NCBI RefSeq assembly: GCF_000282335.1
Contig: NZ_AKJM01000034.1
Span: forward strand, 36,346-100,345
DNA length: 64,000 bases
Reading direction: 5' to 3'
Source: Pseudomonas sp. GM48
Lineage (GTDB): Bacteria > Pseudomonadota > Gammaproteobacteria > Pseudomonadales > Pseudomonadaceae
Made by a program: the position numbers and the translations under genes. This document shows, piece by piece, positions 42,222-51,148 of the stretch. The notes beneath the pieces are model-generated. The model was not told where the DNA came from, made no database searches, and worked only from the letters and a program-made list of their open reading frames with translations. Numbering within the stretch: the stretch's first letter is position 1; every line of letters starts with the position of its first letter.

Positions 42222-44738
42222 TTAGCTCAGAGGCCAATGCTGGTGGCAGGCATGACGCACGGCGCTGGCGCTGCTCAGCTTGAGCAGGTCCAGGCTGATG
42301 CGCCGGCATTCGCTGGCATCGAGATGGCGCACGCGGTCCTTGATTTCACCGATCTGTACCGGGCTCACCGACAACTCGCTGACCCCCAGGCCGATCAACA
42401 CCGGCGTGGCCAGTGGATCGGACGCCAGTGCGCCGCACACGCCGACCCAACGCTTGTGCTGCGCCGCCCCGGCGCAGGTCTGGGCGATCAACCGCAGCAG
42501 GGCCGGGTGCAACGCATCGACGCGCGCGGCAAGCCCGGCGTGGTCGCGGTCCATGGCCAGGGTGTATTGCGACAGGTCATTGGTGCCGATGGACAGGAAA
42601 TCCGCGTGCTCCGCCAGTTGCTCGGCCAGCAGCGCGGCGGCCGGCACTTCAATCATCACCCCCAGCTCCGGGCGTTGCGCCAGACCGAGTTCACCGCACA
42701 AGGCGTCGAGGCGCTGGCGGATGTGCAGTAGTTCATCGACTTCAGTGATCATCGGCAGCAGGATCCGGCAGCGTGACAACGGGCTCAGGTGCAGCAGTGC
42801 GCGCAGTTGCTGGTCGAGCAGTTCCGGGCGAACCTGGGCCAGGCGAATGCCGCGCAGGCCGAGCACCGGATTGGCCTCGGCGGGCAGTGGCAGGTAGTCC
42901 AATTGCTTGTCGCCGCCGACGTCGATGGTGCGGATGATCACCGACTTGTCGCCCATGGCATCGAGCACGGCTTGATAGGCCTGGTGTTGTTCCTGTTCAT
43001 CCGGGGCAGTGTGGCGGTCGACGAAGAGAAACTCGGTGCGCAGCAAGCCGACGCCGTCGGCGCCATTGGCCAATGCGTCTGCCGCTTCCGTGCTGGACGC
43101 CACATTGGCCGCGACTTCGATGTGCAGGCCATCGGTGGTCAGCGCCGGTGTGTGCGCCTGGGCCTGTTGTTCGGCGCGGCGTTGTTGCTGTTGCTGTTGC
43201 AACTGGCGCACGTCCGCCAGGCGCTGTGTGCCGGGTGTCAGCTCGAGTCGGCCGCCGTCGGCGTCCAGCACCACCGGTTGCCCCTGTTGCTGATCGAGCA
43301 GCGTCGAGCCCAGTGCGACCATGCACGGCAGGCCTTTGCCCCGGGCCAGAATCGCCACGTGGGAGGTCGCGCCGCCCTCGGCCATGCACAGCCCGGCGAC
43401 GCCTTGCTGGCTCAGTTGCAGCAAATCGGAGGGCGTCAGTTCATGCGCCGCGACGATGGCGCCGGCCGGCACGTCGTAATGCCAGGTATCGCCGAGCAAT
43501 ACGCGCAGCACCCGTTGCTTGAGGTCGCGCAGGTCGTTGGCGCGTTCGGCGAGCAATGCGCTACCGGTTTGCTGGAGCACTTCGCATTGCGCATCGATGG
43601 CCTGGCTCCAGGCGTGAGTCGCGGCCGTGCCATGGGCGACGGATTGACTGGCGGCGTCCAGCAAGGCCGGATCTTCGAGCAGTGCGAGGTGTGCGGCGAA
43701 GATGGCCTCTTCGGCGCTGTCCTTGTGTTTTTTCGCCAAGGCCAGCGTGTGGTCGATGTCGCTGCGCACCTGGCTCAGTGCTGCATCCAGAACCTGCCGT
43801 TGTTGCTGCGGATCATGATGGCCGGCATCCACCGGCAGGCTGATCGCATTCAGGCGAAACAGCGGCCCGCCGACCAGGCCGGGCGCCGCGCATACGCCGT
43901 GCAACACACCCGCTTCGGCGGGGCGATTGCGCTGTGCAATCGTCGGTGGCGCGGCAGCGTGACTGTCTTCGGCCAGGGCTGTGGATAACGCGGTGAGCAA
44001 GGCTTGCAGCGCGGCTTCGGCATCCGGACCCTGGCAACTGACCTGGACTTCCGCCTGTTCGCCGATGGCCAGCCCCATCAGGCCGATCAGGCTGTCGCAG
44101 GTGGCCGACTTGCCGGCGAAGTGCAGTTGCGATTTGCTTTTGAAACCTTGTGCGGTCTGACGGATCAACGCCGCCGGCCGCGCGTGTAGGCCGCCACGGT
44201 GAGCAATGCGTACGTGACCGACAATCTCTGCGCCGGCAAACTCGACATCGACCTCTGCGGTCGATGTCTGTCGACGAATGATGTGCAGCAGCGGTTCGCC
44301 GACCTTCACCGATTTGAGGGTGATGGGCCGCGCCTGAAAGTCCTGGCTGTTAGTGAGGATCAGCAGGCTGACCAGGCTTTTGCACTGTTGCGCGACCTTG
44401 TCCAGGTCGTAGCGCAGCAGGGGTTGGCCATTGGCGACGCGTGCGCCTTCCTTGACCAGCATCGAGAAGCCCTGGCCCTGCAACTCGACCGTGTCGAGGC
44501 CCAGATGCAGGAGCAATTCCGCGCCGTTGTCGGCACGCAGGGTCACCGCGTGACCGGTGCGGGCGACATGCACCACGACACCCGCGCAGGGGGCGTGGAG
44601 CGTATCGTTGAGCGGATCGATGGCGATGCCGTCGCCCATGGCACCGCTGGCAAACACCGGGTCCGGGACTTTGGCGAGCGTGAGCACCGGGCCGCTGAGC
44701 GGGGCGCTTAAAGTCAGCTCTTTATTGTTGTTGTGCAT
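42222..44738 (-). CDS. nagF: GlcNAc PTS multiphosphoryl protein IIA-HPr-EI
   Basis: Fusion of 838 aa that passes phosphate from PEP to NagE. Residues 1-150 are a glucose-type IIA domain (APLSGPVLTL, with the active histidine in LLHLGLDTV). About 170-255 is an HPr domain (HRGGLHARPAALI). The rest is Enzyme I, with the phospho-histidine in GGATSHVAILARG, the PEP-binding LLRTEFLF, and the C-terminal SIGTNDLSQY and GVCGALASD motifs. It therefore makes the GlcNAc route independent of the general PTS and of the nitrogen PTS. Confidence 0.95.
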   Translation of the reverse strand: MHNNNKELTLSAPLSGPVLTLAKVPDPVFASGAMGDGIAIDPLNDTLHAPCAGVVVHVARTGHAVTLRADNGAELLLHLGLDTVELQGQGFSMLVKEGARVANGQPLLRYDLDKVAQQCKSLVSLLILTNSQDFQARPITLKSVKVGEPLLHIIRRQTSTAEVDVEFAGAEIVGHVRIAHRGGLHARPAALIRQTAQGFKSKSQLHFAGKSATCDSLIGLMGLAIGEQAEVQVSCQGPDAEAALQALLTALSTALAEDSHAAAPPTIAQRNRPAEAGVLHGVCAAPGLVGGPLFRLNAISLPVDAGHHDPQQQRQVLDAALSQVRSDIDHTLALAKKHKDSAEEAIFAAHLALLEDPALLDAASQSVAHGTAATHAWSQAIDAQCEVLQQTGSALLAERANDLRDLKQRVLRVLLGDTWHYDVPAGAIVAAHELTPSDLLQLSQQGVAGLCMAEGGATSHVAILARGKGLPCMVALGSTLLDQQQGQPVVLDADGGRLELTPGTQRLADVRQLQQQQQQRRAEQQAQAHTPALTTDGLHIEVAANVASSTEAADALANGADGVGLLRTEFLFVDRHTAPDEQEQHQAYQAVLDAMGDKSVIIRTIDVGGDKQLDYLPLPAEANPVLGLRGIRLAQVRPELLDQQLRALLHLSPLSRCRILLPMITEVDELLHIRQRLDALCGELGLAQRPELGVMIEVPAAALLAEQLAEHADFLSIGTNDLSQYTLAMDRDHAGLAARVDALHPALLRLIAQTCAGAAQHKRWVGVCGALASDPLATPVLIGLGVSELSVSPVQIGEIKDRVRHLDASECRRISLDLLKLSSASAVRHACHQHWPLS

Positions 44739-44783
44739 GGCTCGGTCTCATAAAAAATGCAGTTCAGATCAACGCGCTTCTCT

Positions 44784-44882
44784 GTAGGAGCGAGCTCGCT
44801 CGCGAAGAACCTGAGAACAACGCGTTCATTCAGGAAACACGCGTTATCGTTAACGTCCATCGCGAGCAAGCTCGCTCCTACA
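44784..44882. repeat. REP doublet, TGTAGGAGCGAG family with conserved core (nagF-nagB)
   Basis: Arms TGTAGGAGCGAGCTCGCTCG and CGAGCAAGCTCGCTCCTACA around a core with AACCTGAGAAC and CGCGTTATCGTTAACG. It lies inside the nag operon, between the deaminase gene and nagF, so it is transcribed and may reduce expression of the PTS genes relative to nagA. Confidence 0.85.
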
Positions 44883-44889
44883 AGGGGGG

Positions 44890-45912
44890 TTAGTGCGTAC
44901 GGGTGACTTTGTTCAAGTGCCGTGGCTGATCCGGGTCCATGCCGCGGGCCACGGCCAGGCCGGCGGCCATCACGTAGAAACTCTGGATCGCCAGAATCGG
45001 GTCGAGGGCCGGGTGTTCGGCGCGGGTCAGCGTCAGGTCGCGTTCGAGCACGTCATCCGGTGCGGCCAGCAGGACACGGGCGCCGCGCTGGCGCATGTCG
45101 GCCGCCAGGCTCAGCAAACCGGCCTGCTCGGCACCCCGTGGGGCGAACACCAGCAGCGGGTAGTTGTCGCCGATCAAGGCCATCGGGCCGTGACGGACCT
45201 CGGCGCTGCTGAAGGCTTCGGCCTGGATCGCCGAGGTTTCCTTGAACTTGAGCGCCGCTTCCTGGGCGATGGCGAAACCGGCGCCACGGCCGATCACCAT
45301 CAGCCGCTGGCAATCGCGCAAGGCGTCAATGGCCGGGCTCCAGTCCTGCTGCGCGGCGTCGCGCAGGCCATCGGGCAAGGCAGAGCCGGCCTCGAGCAGT
45401 TCGGCGTCTTCTTTCCAGTGACCAATCAGCCGGGCGCTGGCGCTGAGGGTGGCGATAAAACTCTTGGTCGCGGCGACGCTGCTTTCGGTGCCGGCACACA
45501 GTGGCAGGCTGAATTCGCAGGCGGCTTCCAGCGGCGAGTCCTCGGCATTGACCAGCGAAATGCTCAAGGCACCGCGCTTGCGCAGCAGGCGCAGGCTGTT
45601 GACCAGGTCCGGGCTTTGCCCCGATTGCGAAAAAGCGAATGCCGCCTGGCCGCTGACCTTCAACGGTGCCTGCTGCATGGTCACCACTGACATCGGCAAC
45701 GACGCCACCGGGATGCCCAGCAGTTGCATGGTCAGGTAGGCGAAGTAGCTGGCGGCGTGGTCGGAGCTGCCGCGGGCCACAGTCATGACCACTTGTGGCG
45801 GCTGACGGCGCAGGCGTCCGGCGATCTCGATCAACTGCGGGTCGAGTTGTTGCAGATGGGCTTGCACGGCCTCGAACGAGGACAGCGCCTCTTCAAGCAT
45901 TTTTGAAGTCAA
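44890..45912 (-). CDS. SIS-domain glucosamine-6-phosphate deaminase (NagB-II type)
   Basis: Protein of 340 aa with two SIS domains, related to the isomerase half of GlmS but without the glutaminase domain. SARGSSDHAA-like (VARGSSDHAASYF) and SQSGQSPDLV motifs mark the first sugar-phosphate site, and EVRHGPMALI the second. In nag operons lacking classical nagB this family converts GlcN6P to Fru6P and ammonia. It overlaps the nagA end by 20 bp. The catalytic direction is inferred from context. Confidence 0.88.
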   Translation of the reverse strand: MTSKMLEEALSSFEAVQAHLQQLDPQLIEIAGRLRRQPPQVVMTVARGSSDHAASYFAYLTMQLLGIPVASLPMSVVTMQQAPLKVSGQAAFAFSQSGQSPDLVNSLRLLRKRGALSISLVNAEDSPLEAACEFSLPLCAGTESSVAATKSFIATLSASARLIGHWKEDAELLEAGSALPDGLRDAAQQDWSPAIDALRDCQRLMVIGRGAGFAIAQEAALKFKETSAIQAEAFSSAEVRHGPMALIGDNYPLLVFAPRGAEQAGLLSLAADMRQRGARVLLAAPDDVLERDLTLTRAEHPALDPILAIQSFYVMAAGLAVARGMDPDQPRHLNKVTRTH

Positions 45913-46999
45913 TGTCTTCTCCTTCGACCATGACAGCGGTCAGTTTCAGTGAGCGATCCAGCCGCACGCAGTCGGCCCAGGCCCCCGGTTGCAGGCGCCC
46001 GCGTTCGGTGATGCCGAGGTAGTCGGCGGGGAATTGCGACAGGCGCTGCGAGGCTTCGGCGATGGGCAGGCCGATCTTCACCAGATTGCGCAGGGCCTGA
46101 TCCATGGTCAGGGTGCTGCCGGCCAGGGTGCCGTCGGGCAGGCGCACGCCGCCCAGGCACTTGGTCACGGTGTGGCTGCCGAGTTTGTATTCGCCGTCGG
46201 GCATGCCGGCGGCGGCGGTCGAGTCGGTGACGCAGTACAGGCACGGGATCGAACGCAGGGCCACGCGGATCGCGCCGGGATGCACGTGCAGCAAGTCCGG
46301 AATCAGTTCGGCGTATTGGGCGTGGGCCAGTGCCGCGCCGACGATCCCCGGTTCGCGGTGATGCAGCGGGCTCATGGCGTTGTAAAGGTGGGTGAAACTG
46401 CTGGCCCCGGCTGCCAGCGCAGCCACGCCTTCTTCGTAACTGCCCAGGGTGTGGCCGATCTGCATGCGGATGCCGCGGGCGCTGAGGTCACGGATCAAGG
46501 CGTCGTGGCCGGCAATTTCCGGGGCAATGGTGATCACCCGGATCGGTGCGAGCGCCAGGTACGCTTCGACTTCGGCCATCAGCGCGGTGTGGGCGAAGTT
46601 GGGTTGTGCGCCGAGCTTGCCGGGGTTGATGTAGGGGCCTTCGAGGTGCACGCCGAGCACCCGGGCGCAGCCTTGGGGCCGCTGTTCACAGAATTCGCCG
46701 ACGGCTTTGAGCACGCGCAAGATTTCTTCGCTCGGTGCCGTCATGGTGGTCGCCAGCAGCGCCGTAGTGCCGAAGCGCACGTGGGTGCGGGTGATGGTTT
46801 CGAAGGCCGGTGTGCCCTCCATGATGTCTTTGCCGCCACCGCCGTGCACGTGCAGGTCGATGAAGCCCGGCAGCAGGTACGGCAGGTCGTTGTCCGCCGG
46901 ATCGCAGGACGCGCCTTCGATGGCGACGACCTTGCCGTGTTCGTGAACCAGCCGGCCGCGAACCCAGCCGTCGGGGGTGAGGATGTTGTCTTCGGACAT
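45893..46999 (-). CDS. nagA: N-acetylglucosamine-6-phosphate deacetylase
   Basis: Amidohydrolase-fold enzyme of 368 aa that removes acetate from GlcNAc6P made by the PTS. The N-terminal metal motif LHVHGGGGKDIMEGT, the EGPYINPGKLGAQ loop, GHTLGSYEEG and the terminal catalytic region VTDSTAAAGMPDGEY are present. It lies between nagR and the SIS deaminase gene in one minus-strand operon. Confidence 0.95.
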   Translation of the reverse strand: MSEDNILTPDGWVRGRLVHEHGKVVAIEGASCDPADNDLPYLLPGFIDLHVHGGGGKDIMEGTPAFETITRTHVRFGTTALLATTMTAPSEEILRVLKAVGEFCEQRPQGCARVLGVHLEGPYINPGKLGAQPNFAHTALMAEVEAYLALAPIRVITIAPEIAGHDALIRDLSARGIRMQIGHTLGSYEEGVAALAAGASSFTHLYNAMSPLHHREPGIVGAALAHAQYAELIPDLLHVHPGAIRVALRSIPCLYCVTDSTAAAGMPDGEYKLGSHTVTKCLGGVRLPDGTLAGSTLTMDQALRNLVKIGLPIAEASQRLSQFPADYLGITERGRLQPGAWADCVRLDRSLKLTAVMVEGEDIDFKNA

Positions 47000-47037
47000 G
47001 ATCGGTTCTCTGGTTTGGCGGCTTCGCGGTGCGCGTT

Positions 47038-47769
47038 CTAGCGGCGAAGTTCTGCCACAAAGTCGTAGTAGTCGTTACGGCAATAGGTGTCGGTGACTTC
47101 GATCGGTGTGTTGTCTTCCAGGTAGCCGACCCGGGTCATCAGCAGCATGGCGGTGCCGGGGGCGATACCGACCAGCGCGGCGAACTCGTCCGAAGCGTTG
47201 ATCGCCTGGATATGCTGCAAGGCGCGGACAACCGGTTTGCCGATGCCGTCGAGGAATTCGTAGAGGGAGTCGCCGATCATTTGCGGTTTGGGAATGATCG
47301 AGGCGGGCAGGGTGCTCATCTCGATAGCCATCACGGTGTCGTCGGCTTTACGCAGGCGTTTGAGGCGCGCGACTTTGTCGTTGGGCGACAGGCCGAGGCG
47401 GATCAGTTCTTCATGGGTCGGCAGGGTGATTGCCCGCTCCAGCCATTGCGAACTGGGAACAAATCCCTTGTGGCGCAGCATTTCACTGAAGCTTGAAAGG
47501 CGCGACAGCGGTTGTTCGAGGCGCGGCGTGATGAAGGTGCCGGAGCCCTGGTTGCGACGGATCAGGCCTTGTTCGAGTAGCACTTCCAGCGCCTTGCGGG
47601 CAGTGACGCGGGAGATGCCCAGTGTCTCGCTCAGGTTGCGCTCCGAAGGCATGGCCTGCTCGGCTTTCCACTGGCCGGCATGGATCGCCGCCTCCAGGTT
47701 GCGCGCCAGTTGCAGGTAGAGCGGCGTGGGCTGGGTGTCGTCGGGGCGCAGGGCGTGGAGATCGTTCAT
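47038..47769 (-). CDS. nagR: GntR/HutC-family regulator of the nag operon
   Basis: Repressor of 243 aa. The N-terminal winged helix-turn-helix covers about residues 15-80 (PLYLQLARNLEAAI, LGISRVTARKALEVLL), and a C-terminal UTRA ligand-binding domain follows. HutC-type relatives (DasR, NagR/YvoA) respond to GlcN6P or GlcNAc6P. It is the first gene of the operon it presumably controls, 38 bp before nagA. Its own promoter region holds repeated TGGTATT boxes, which points to autoregulation. Pseudomonas literature also calls this gene nagQ. Confidence 0.9.
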   Translation of the reverse strand: MNDLHALRPDDTQPTPLYLQLARNLEAAIHAGQWKAEQAMPSERNLSETLGISRVTARKALEVLLEQGLIRRNQGSGTFITPRLEQPLSRLSSFSEMLRHKGFVPSSQWLERAITLPTHEELIRLGLSPNDKVARLKRLRKADDTVMAIEMSTLPASIIPKPQMIGDSLYEFLDGIGKPVVRALQHIQAINASDEFAALVGIAPGTAMLLMTRVGYLEDNTPIEVTDTYCRNDYYDFVAELRR

Positions 47770-47819
47770 GGCGGTGTCCGGGGCGGATATTGGAGTGTTG
47801 TCACCCTTGAATGGAGCAA

Positions 47820-47848
47820 AAACTAATACCACTTGAATACCATGTCAA
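47820..47848 (-). promoter_or_regulatory. nag promoter with operator in the spacer
   Basis: On the minus strand: a perfect -35 TTGACA, a 17-bp spacer and -10 TAGTTT. The spacer contains TGGTATT twice (TGGTATTCAAGTGGTATTAG), eleven bases apart, about one helical turn. HutC-type NagR proteins bind TGGTAT-like half sites, so a repressor bound here would block RNA polymerase directly. The -10 is weak. Confidence 0.65.
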
Positions 47849-47914
47849 CGCCACTGGCTGGCAGGGGCGCGGTAAATCCAGCTCTAAAGAGCGATTGAAA
47901 TGGTGGGGTGTTCG

Positions 47915-47926
47915 AAGTGGTATTAG
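47915..47926 (+). promoter_or_regulatory. Second, inverted nag operator-like box
   Basis: AAGTGGTATTAG, identical over 12 bp to the box in the nag promoter but on the opposite strand, about 90 bp away and followed by AGGTGG. It could be an auxiliary operator for looping, or control a plus-strand transcript. Confidence 0.5.
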
Positions 47927-47947
47927 AGGTGGCGAGTTCAATAGCAA

Positions 47948-48021
47948 AGATCGCAGCCTGCGGCAGCTTCTGAGAAGGGAACTGGTATCTCCCCGGCAGA
48001 TGCTGTCGCAGGCCGCGATCT
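47948..48021. repeat. Imperfect palindrome, AGATCGCAGCCTGCGGCAGC family
   Basis: Left arm AGATCGCAGCCTGCGGCAGC and right arm GCTGTCGCAGGCCGCGATCT, 74 bp end to end. It differs from the REP families and is the only copy in the window. Confidence 0.7.
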
Positions 48022-48079
48022 ATTGAATTTATTTTTTCGAGGGCGACCGACGGTGGCGGTCAGAGGAAGAAATTCGCCC

Positions 48080-48212
48080 TGTAGCAGCTGGCGAAGCCTG
48101 CGTTCGGCTGCGAAGCAGTCGTGAAATCAGCCGACGCGTTGTGTCAGGAATACTTCGCACTCAGGTTTTACGACTGCTTCGCAGCCGAACGCAGGCTTCG
48201 CCAGCTGCTACA
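48080..48212. repeat. Long inverted repeat, TGTAGCAGCTGGCGAAGCC family (copy 1)
   Basis: Left arm starts TGTAGCAGCTGGCGAAGCCT and right arm ends AGGCTTCGCCAGCTGCTACA. The complementary arms run for almost 45 bp each (including GCGTTCGGCTGCGAAGCAGTC), so the RNA would form a very long hairpin. A second copy lies at 50939-51071. Confidence 0.85.
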
Positions 48213-48227
48213 AGGTAGGTGTTGCGA

Positions 48228-48731
48228 TTACGGACGAATCTCGATCATCGTGCCGTCCGGCACCAGGTTCCAGACTTCGCGCATGTCCATGTTGCGCATG
48301 GCGATGCAGCCGTCGGTCCAGTCCAGGGTGTGGAACAGGTCTTCCGGAGTGTCTTCGCTGTCTGGCGTGCCGTGGATCATGATCATGCCGCCGGGCTCGA
48401 CGCCTTCACGACGGGCGCGGGCCGAGTCACTGATGTTCGGGTAGGAAATGTGCATCGCCAGGTTGAAGCGGTCGCTGATCTTGCGCCAGTCGACCCAGTA
48501 GAAGCCTTCCGGGGTGCGCTTGTCGCCTTCCATCAGCTTCGGCCCCTTGGGGCGCTTGCCCAGGGAAATTCGATAGGTCTTGAGCGGCTTGCCGTCATTG
48601 ATCAATTGCAATTGATGGGACGACTTGAGAATCAGGATTTTCTCGATGACCTTGCCGTCCAGGGTTTCCACGGCAGAAGCCTGGGACACCGTGACAAACG
48701 ACAAACAGAACAGGGCAAGCAACCAGCGCAT
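48228..48731 (-). CDS. Periplasmic L,D-transpeptidase family protein (YkuD fold)
   Basis: Protein of 167 aa with a signal peptide (about 20 residues, ending QASA). It is a compact YkuD-type catalytic domain with H120 in IHGTPD and the active cysteine C142 in DWTDGCIAMRN. Family members form 3-3 cross-links or attach proteins to peptidoglycan; some short ones like this cleave such bonds. No cell-wall-binding domain is present. It stands alone, between a repeat and a Nudix gene. Confidence 0.87.
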   Translation of the reverse strand: MRWLLALFCLSFVTVSQASAVETLDGKVIEKILILKSSHQLQLINDGKPLKTYRISLGKRPKGPKLMEGDKRTPEGFYWVDWRKISDRFNLAMHISYPNISDSARARREGVEPGGMIMIHGTPDSEDTPEDLFHTLDWTDGCIAMRNMDMREVWNLVPDGTMIEIRP

Positions 48732-48853
48732 TGAAACGATTCCCCAGGAGGTGTCGCGACTATTTATTTATAGATGTTTTATGTAGGAACTGCCGAAGGC
48801 TCAGGCCGCGTTCGGACGATTTTTCAGCGGCTACGAATGATACCAATATGGCA

Positions 48854-49405
48854 TCAGATAATGGCAGGCTGAGCAAGCGGCGGGATCGATTCAGACCGTA
48901 CTGGATAGACCTCGGTCCGCCGGTCAGCGAAGAAGCATTCTAAGGTACGGCCCACCGTGCGGAAAGCCAGCTCATCCCATGGAATGTCCGCTTCGTCGAA
49001 TAGTTGCACTTCCAGGCTCTCGGGGCCGGCAGAAAAGTCCAGGTCCACCAGCTCGGCACGGAAGAACACATGCACCTGGCTGATGTGCGGCACGTCGATC
49101 AGGGTATAGATGCTCAGGTTGCGCACCCGGGCGCAGGCTTCCTCGGCGGTTTCGCGAATGGCCGCCTGCTCGATGGTCTCGCCGTTCTCCATGAAACCGG
49201 CGGGCAGGGTCCAGTAACCGCGGCGCGGCTCGATGGCCCGCCGGCACAGCAACACCTTGCTGCCCCAGGTCGCCACGCAGCCGGCGACGATGTTGGGGTT
49301 CTGGTAGTGGATGGCCTGACAGCTGTCACAGACAAAACGCAGGCGCGAATCGCCTTCGGGAATGCGCTGGGTCACCGGGTTACCGCACTGGCTGCAAAAT
49401 TTCAT
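48854..49405 (-). CDS. Zinc-ribbon Nudix hydrolase
   Basis: Protein of 183 aa. An N-terminal zinc ribbon (C4, C7, C26, C29) is followed by a Nudix domain with the box GFMENGETIEQAAIRETAEEA, extended by two residues. The ribbon-Nudix order recalls NudC-type NADH pyrophosphatases, but the protein is shorter and lacks the N-terminal domain, so the substrate is open. The ATG giving MKFCSQCGNP is used; the frame runs 44 codons further upstream without homology. Divergent from another Nudix gene. Confidence 0.83.
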   Translation of the reverse strand: MKFCSQCGNPVTQRIPEGDSRLRFVCDSCQAIHYQNPNIVAGCVATWGSKVLLCRRAIEPRRGYWTLPAGFMENGETIEQAAIRETAEEACARVRNLSIYTLIDVPHISQVHVFFRAELVDLDFSAGPESLEVQLFDEADIPWDELAFRTVGRTLECFFADRRTEVYPVRSESIPPLAQPAII

Positions 49406-49552
49406 GCTGGGGTTCCTGAATGCTGCGCCTATCTTGGCGTGTGGCAGTGCCGGTCGGCAAGTTGTCGTTTCGCGACATGGGGCGGTTGCGGGGGTTGGGC
49501 GGCCGCAGCGATTGGTGCATGATGCCGGGTAAGGCACAGATCGAGAACACTC

Positions 49553-50152
49553 ATGCTGGACGAGCTACTGCATCGGGTAAGTAACCACACACCACGCACG
49601 TTGGAGACCGACCATCGTTTTCCCGAGGCCGCAGTGCTGGTGCCGATCACCCGCAGTGACGAGCCAGAGCTGGTGTTGACCCTGCGTGCCAGCGGACTGT
49701 CGACCCATGGCGGCGAAGTTGCCTTCCCCGGTGGCCGCCGCGACCCCGAAGACCCCGACCTGATTTTCACCGCCTTGCGTGAGGCCGAAGAAGAGATCGG
49801 CCTGCCGCCGGGACTGGTCGAGGTGATCGGCCCGCTCAGCCCGCTGATCAGCCTGCATGGCATCAAGGTCACCCCGTATGTCGGGGTGATTCCGGATTTC
49901 GTCGAATACCAGGCCAACGATGCCGAGATCGCCGCCGTGTTCAGCGTGCCCCTGGAGTTCTTCCGCAAAGACCCCCGTGAACATACCCATCGCATCGATT
50001 ATCAGGGCCACAGCTGGTATGTGCCGAGCTATCGCTTCGGTGAATACAAGATCTGGGGACTGACGGCGATCATGATCGTCGAGTTGATCAACCTGCTGTA
50101 TGACGCCAAAATCAGCCTGCATCAACCTCCCAAAAGCTTTATCAACACCTGA
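49553..50152 (+). CDS. nudL: CoA pyrophosphatase-type Nudix hydrolase
   Basis: Protein of 199 aa. The Nudix box [20 protein letters not shown] continues to EEIGL, and the segment before it ([13 protein letters not shown]) plus [10 protein letters not shown] match the CoA diphosphatase subfamily (UPF0035/NudL). The family splits CoA and derivatives into phosphopantetheine and 3',5'-ADP. It is followed by a gamma-carbonic anhydrase gene 53 bp on. The substrate is assigned from subfamily motifs only. Confidence 0.85.
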   Translation: MLDELLHRVSNHTPRTLETDHRFPEAAVLVPITRSDEPELVLTLRASGLSTHGGEVAFPGGRRDPEDPDLIFTALREAEEEIGLPPGLVEVIGPLSPLISLHGIKVTPYVGVIPDFVEYQANDAEIAAVFSVPLEFFRKDPREHTHRIDYQGHSWYVPSYRFGEYKIWGLTAIMIVELINLLYDAKISLHQPPKSFINT

Positions 50153-50205
50153 AGCCATCGTTCGAATGGTTTGAACCTGCCTGCCAGAGCCTTGAGGACA
50201 ACACG

Positions 50206-50730
50206 ATGAAATACCGCCTGGGCGACGCCCGCGTCGAAACCCATCCACAAAGCTGGGTGGCTCCCAATGCCGTGCTGGTGGGCAAGGTCAAGCTGGAAGA
50301 GGGCGCCAACGTCTGGTTCAACACCGTTCTGCGCGGCGACAACGAGTTGATCCTGATCGGCAAGAACAGCAACGTCCAGGACGGCACCGTGATGCACACC
50401 GACATGGGCTACCCGCTGGTCATCGGCACTGGCGTGACCATCGGCCATAACGCCATGCTCCACGGCTGCACCGTCGGCGACTACAGCCTGATCGGCATCA
50501 ACGCGGTGATTCTCAATGGCGCGAAGATTGGCAAGAACTGCATCATCGGCGCCAATTCGCTGATCGGCGAAGGCAAGGAGATTCCGGACGGATCGCTAGT
50601 CATGGGCTCGCCCGGCAAGGTGGTGCGCGAATTGACCGAGCCGCAAATCAAGATGCTCGAGGCCAGCGCTGCTCACTACGTGCACAACTCGCAGCGTTAT
50701 GCCCGCGACCTGGCCGAGCAGGAACAATGA
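50206..50730 (+). CDS. Gamma-carbonic anhydrase family protein (YrdA-like)
   Basis: Left-handed beta-helix hexapeptide-repeat protein of 174 aa that would form trimers. The three metal-ligand histidines H64, H81 and H86 are present ([15 protein letters not shown]). YrdA-type members often show weak or no carbonic anhydrase activity, so the function is open. Its stop overlaps the next start as ATGA. Confidence 0.88.
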   Translation: MKYRLGDARVETHPQSWVAPNAVLVGKVKLEEGANVWFNTVLRGDNELILIGKNSNVQDGTVMHTDMGYPLVIGTGVTIGHNAMLHGCTVGDYSLIGINAVILNGAKIGKNCIIGANSLIGEGKEIPDGSLVMGSPGKVVRELTEPQIKMLEASAAHYVHNSQRYARDLAEQEQ

Positions 50731-50942
50731 CCACCACCGAACGCCCGGTAGCATCGCCCTGCGTGAACATTTGCGCGCTGGATGACGATGACATCTGTAC
50801 CGGTTGCCAGCGCACGGTGGAAGAAATCACCCGCTGGAGCCGCATGGACAACGCCGAGCGCCGCAAGGTGCTGGGGTTGTGTCATGAGCGGGCCAAGGCC
50901 AGCGGGTTGATCTGGATGCTCAACAAATCACCGAACCGGTAG
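50727..50942 (+). CDS. DUF1289 small cysteine-rich protein
   Basis: Protein of 71 aa of the DUF1289 family. Conserved cysteines occur in [18 protein letters not shown] and GLCHERA, with the typical EITRWSRM. It may bind a metal or Fe-S cluster; function unknown. It overlaps the carbonic-anhydrase-like gene by 4 bp, so they are co-translated. Its TAG stop codon is contributed by the first bases of a long intergenic inverted repeat, so the C-terminus may have been set by repeat insertion. Confidence 0.85.
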   Translation: MTTTERPVASPCVNICALDDDDICTGCQRTVEEITRWSRMDNAERRKVLGLCHERAKASGLIWMLNKSPNR

Positions 50943-51071
50943 CAGCTGGCGAAGCCTGCGTTCGGCTGCGCAGCAGTCGTAAAACCTGAGCACACGGTAT
51001 ATCTGACGCACCGCTTTTGGCTGATTTTGCGCCTGCTTCGCAGCCGAACGCCGGCTTCGCCAGCTGCTACA
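50939..51071. repeat. Long inverted repeat, TGTAGCAGCTGGCGAAGCC family (copy 2)
   Basis: Arms GGTAGCAGCTGGCGAAGCCT and GGCTTCGCCAGCTGCTAC, 133 bp end to end, as at 48080-48212. The left arm supplies the stop codon of the DUF1289 gene. Confidence 0.85.
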
Positions 51072-51148
51072 AGGATCGCGCTGCATTTGGCGGCATTGCA
51101 TGACTGAAGTACCCTGTGCGCCTTGAATCCTCAGGCATCCCACTGTCC

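Larger units (their letters stand above)
47770..48227. other. nagR upstream region
   Basis: 458 bp between the nagR start and the end of the L,D-transpeptidase gene. On the left are the nag promoter and operators; on the right are two different repeat elements. No convincing gene: a 71-codon plus-strand frame at 47811 crosses the operator and has no recognisable features. Confidence 0.7.

Noticed and set aside
47811..48026. 71-codon plus-strand frame over the nag operator region
   Set aside because: Crosses the operators and a repeat, lacks homology and a ribosome site.
50943..51148. preQ1 riboswitch upstream of the VUT-like gene
   Set aside because: The interval is almost filled by the long inverted repeat; no preQ1-type short stem with A-rich tail could be made out.
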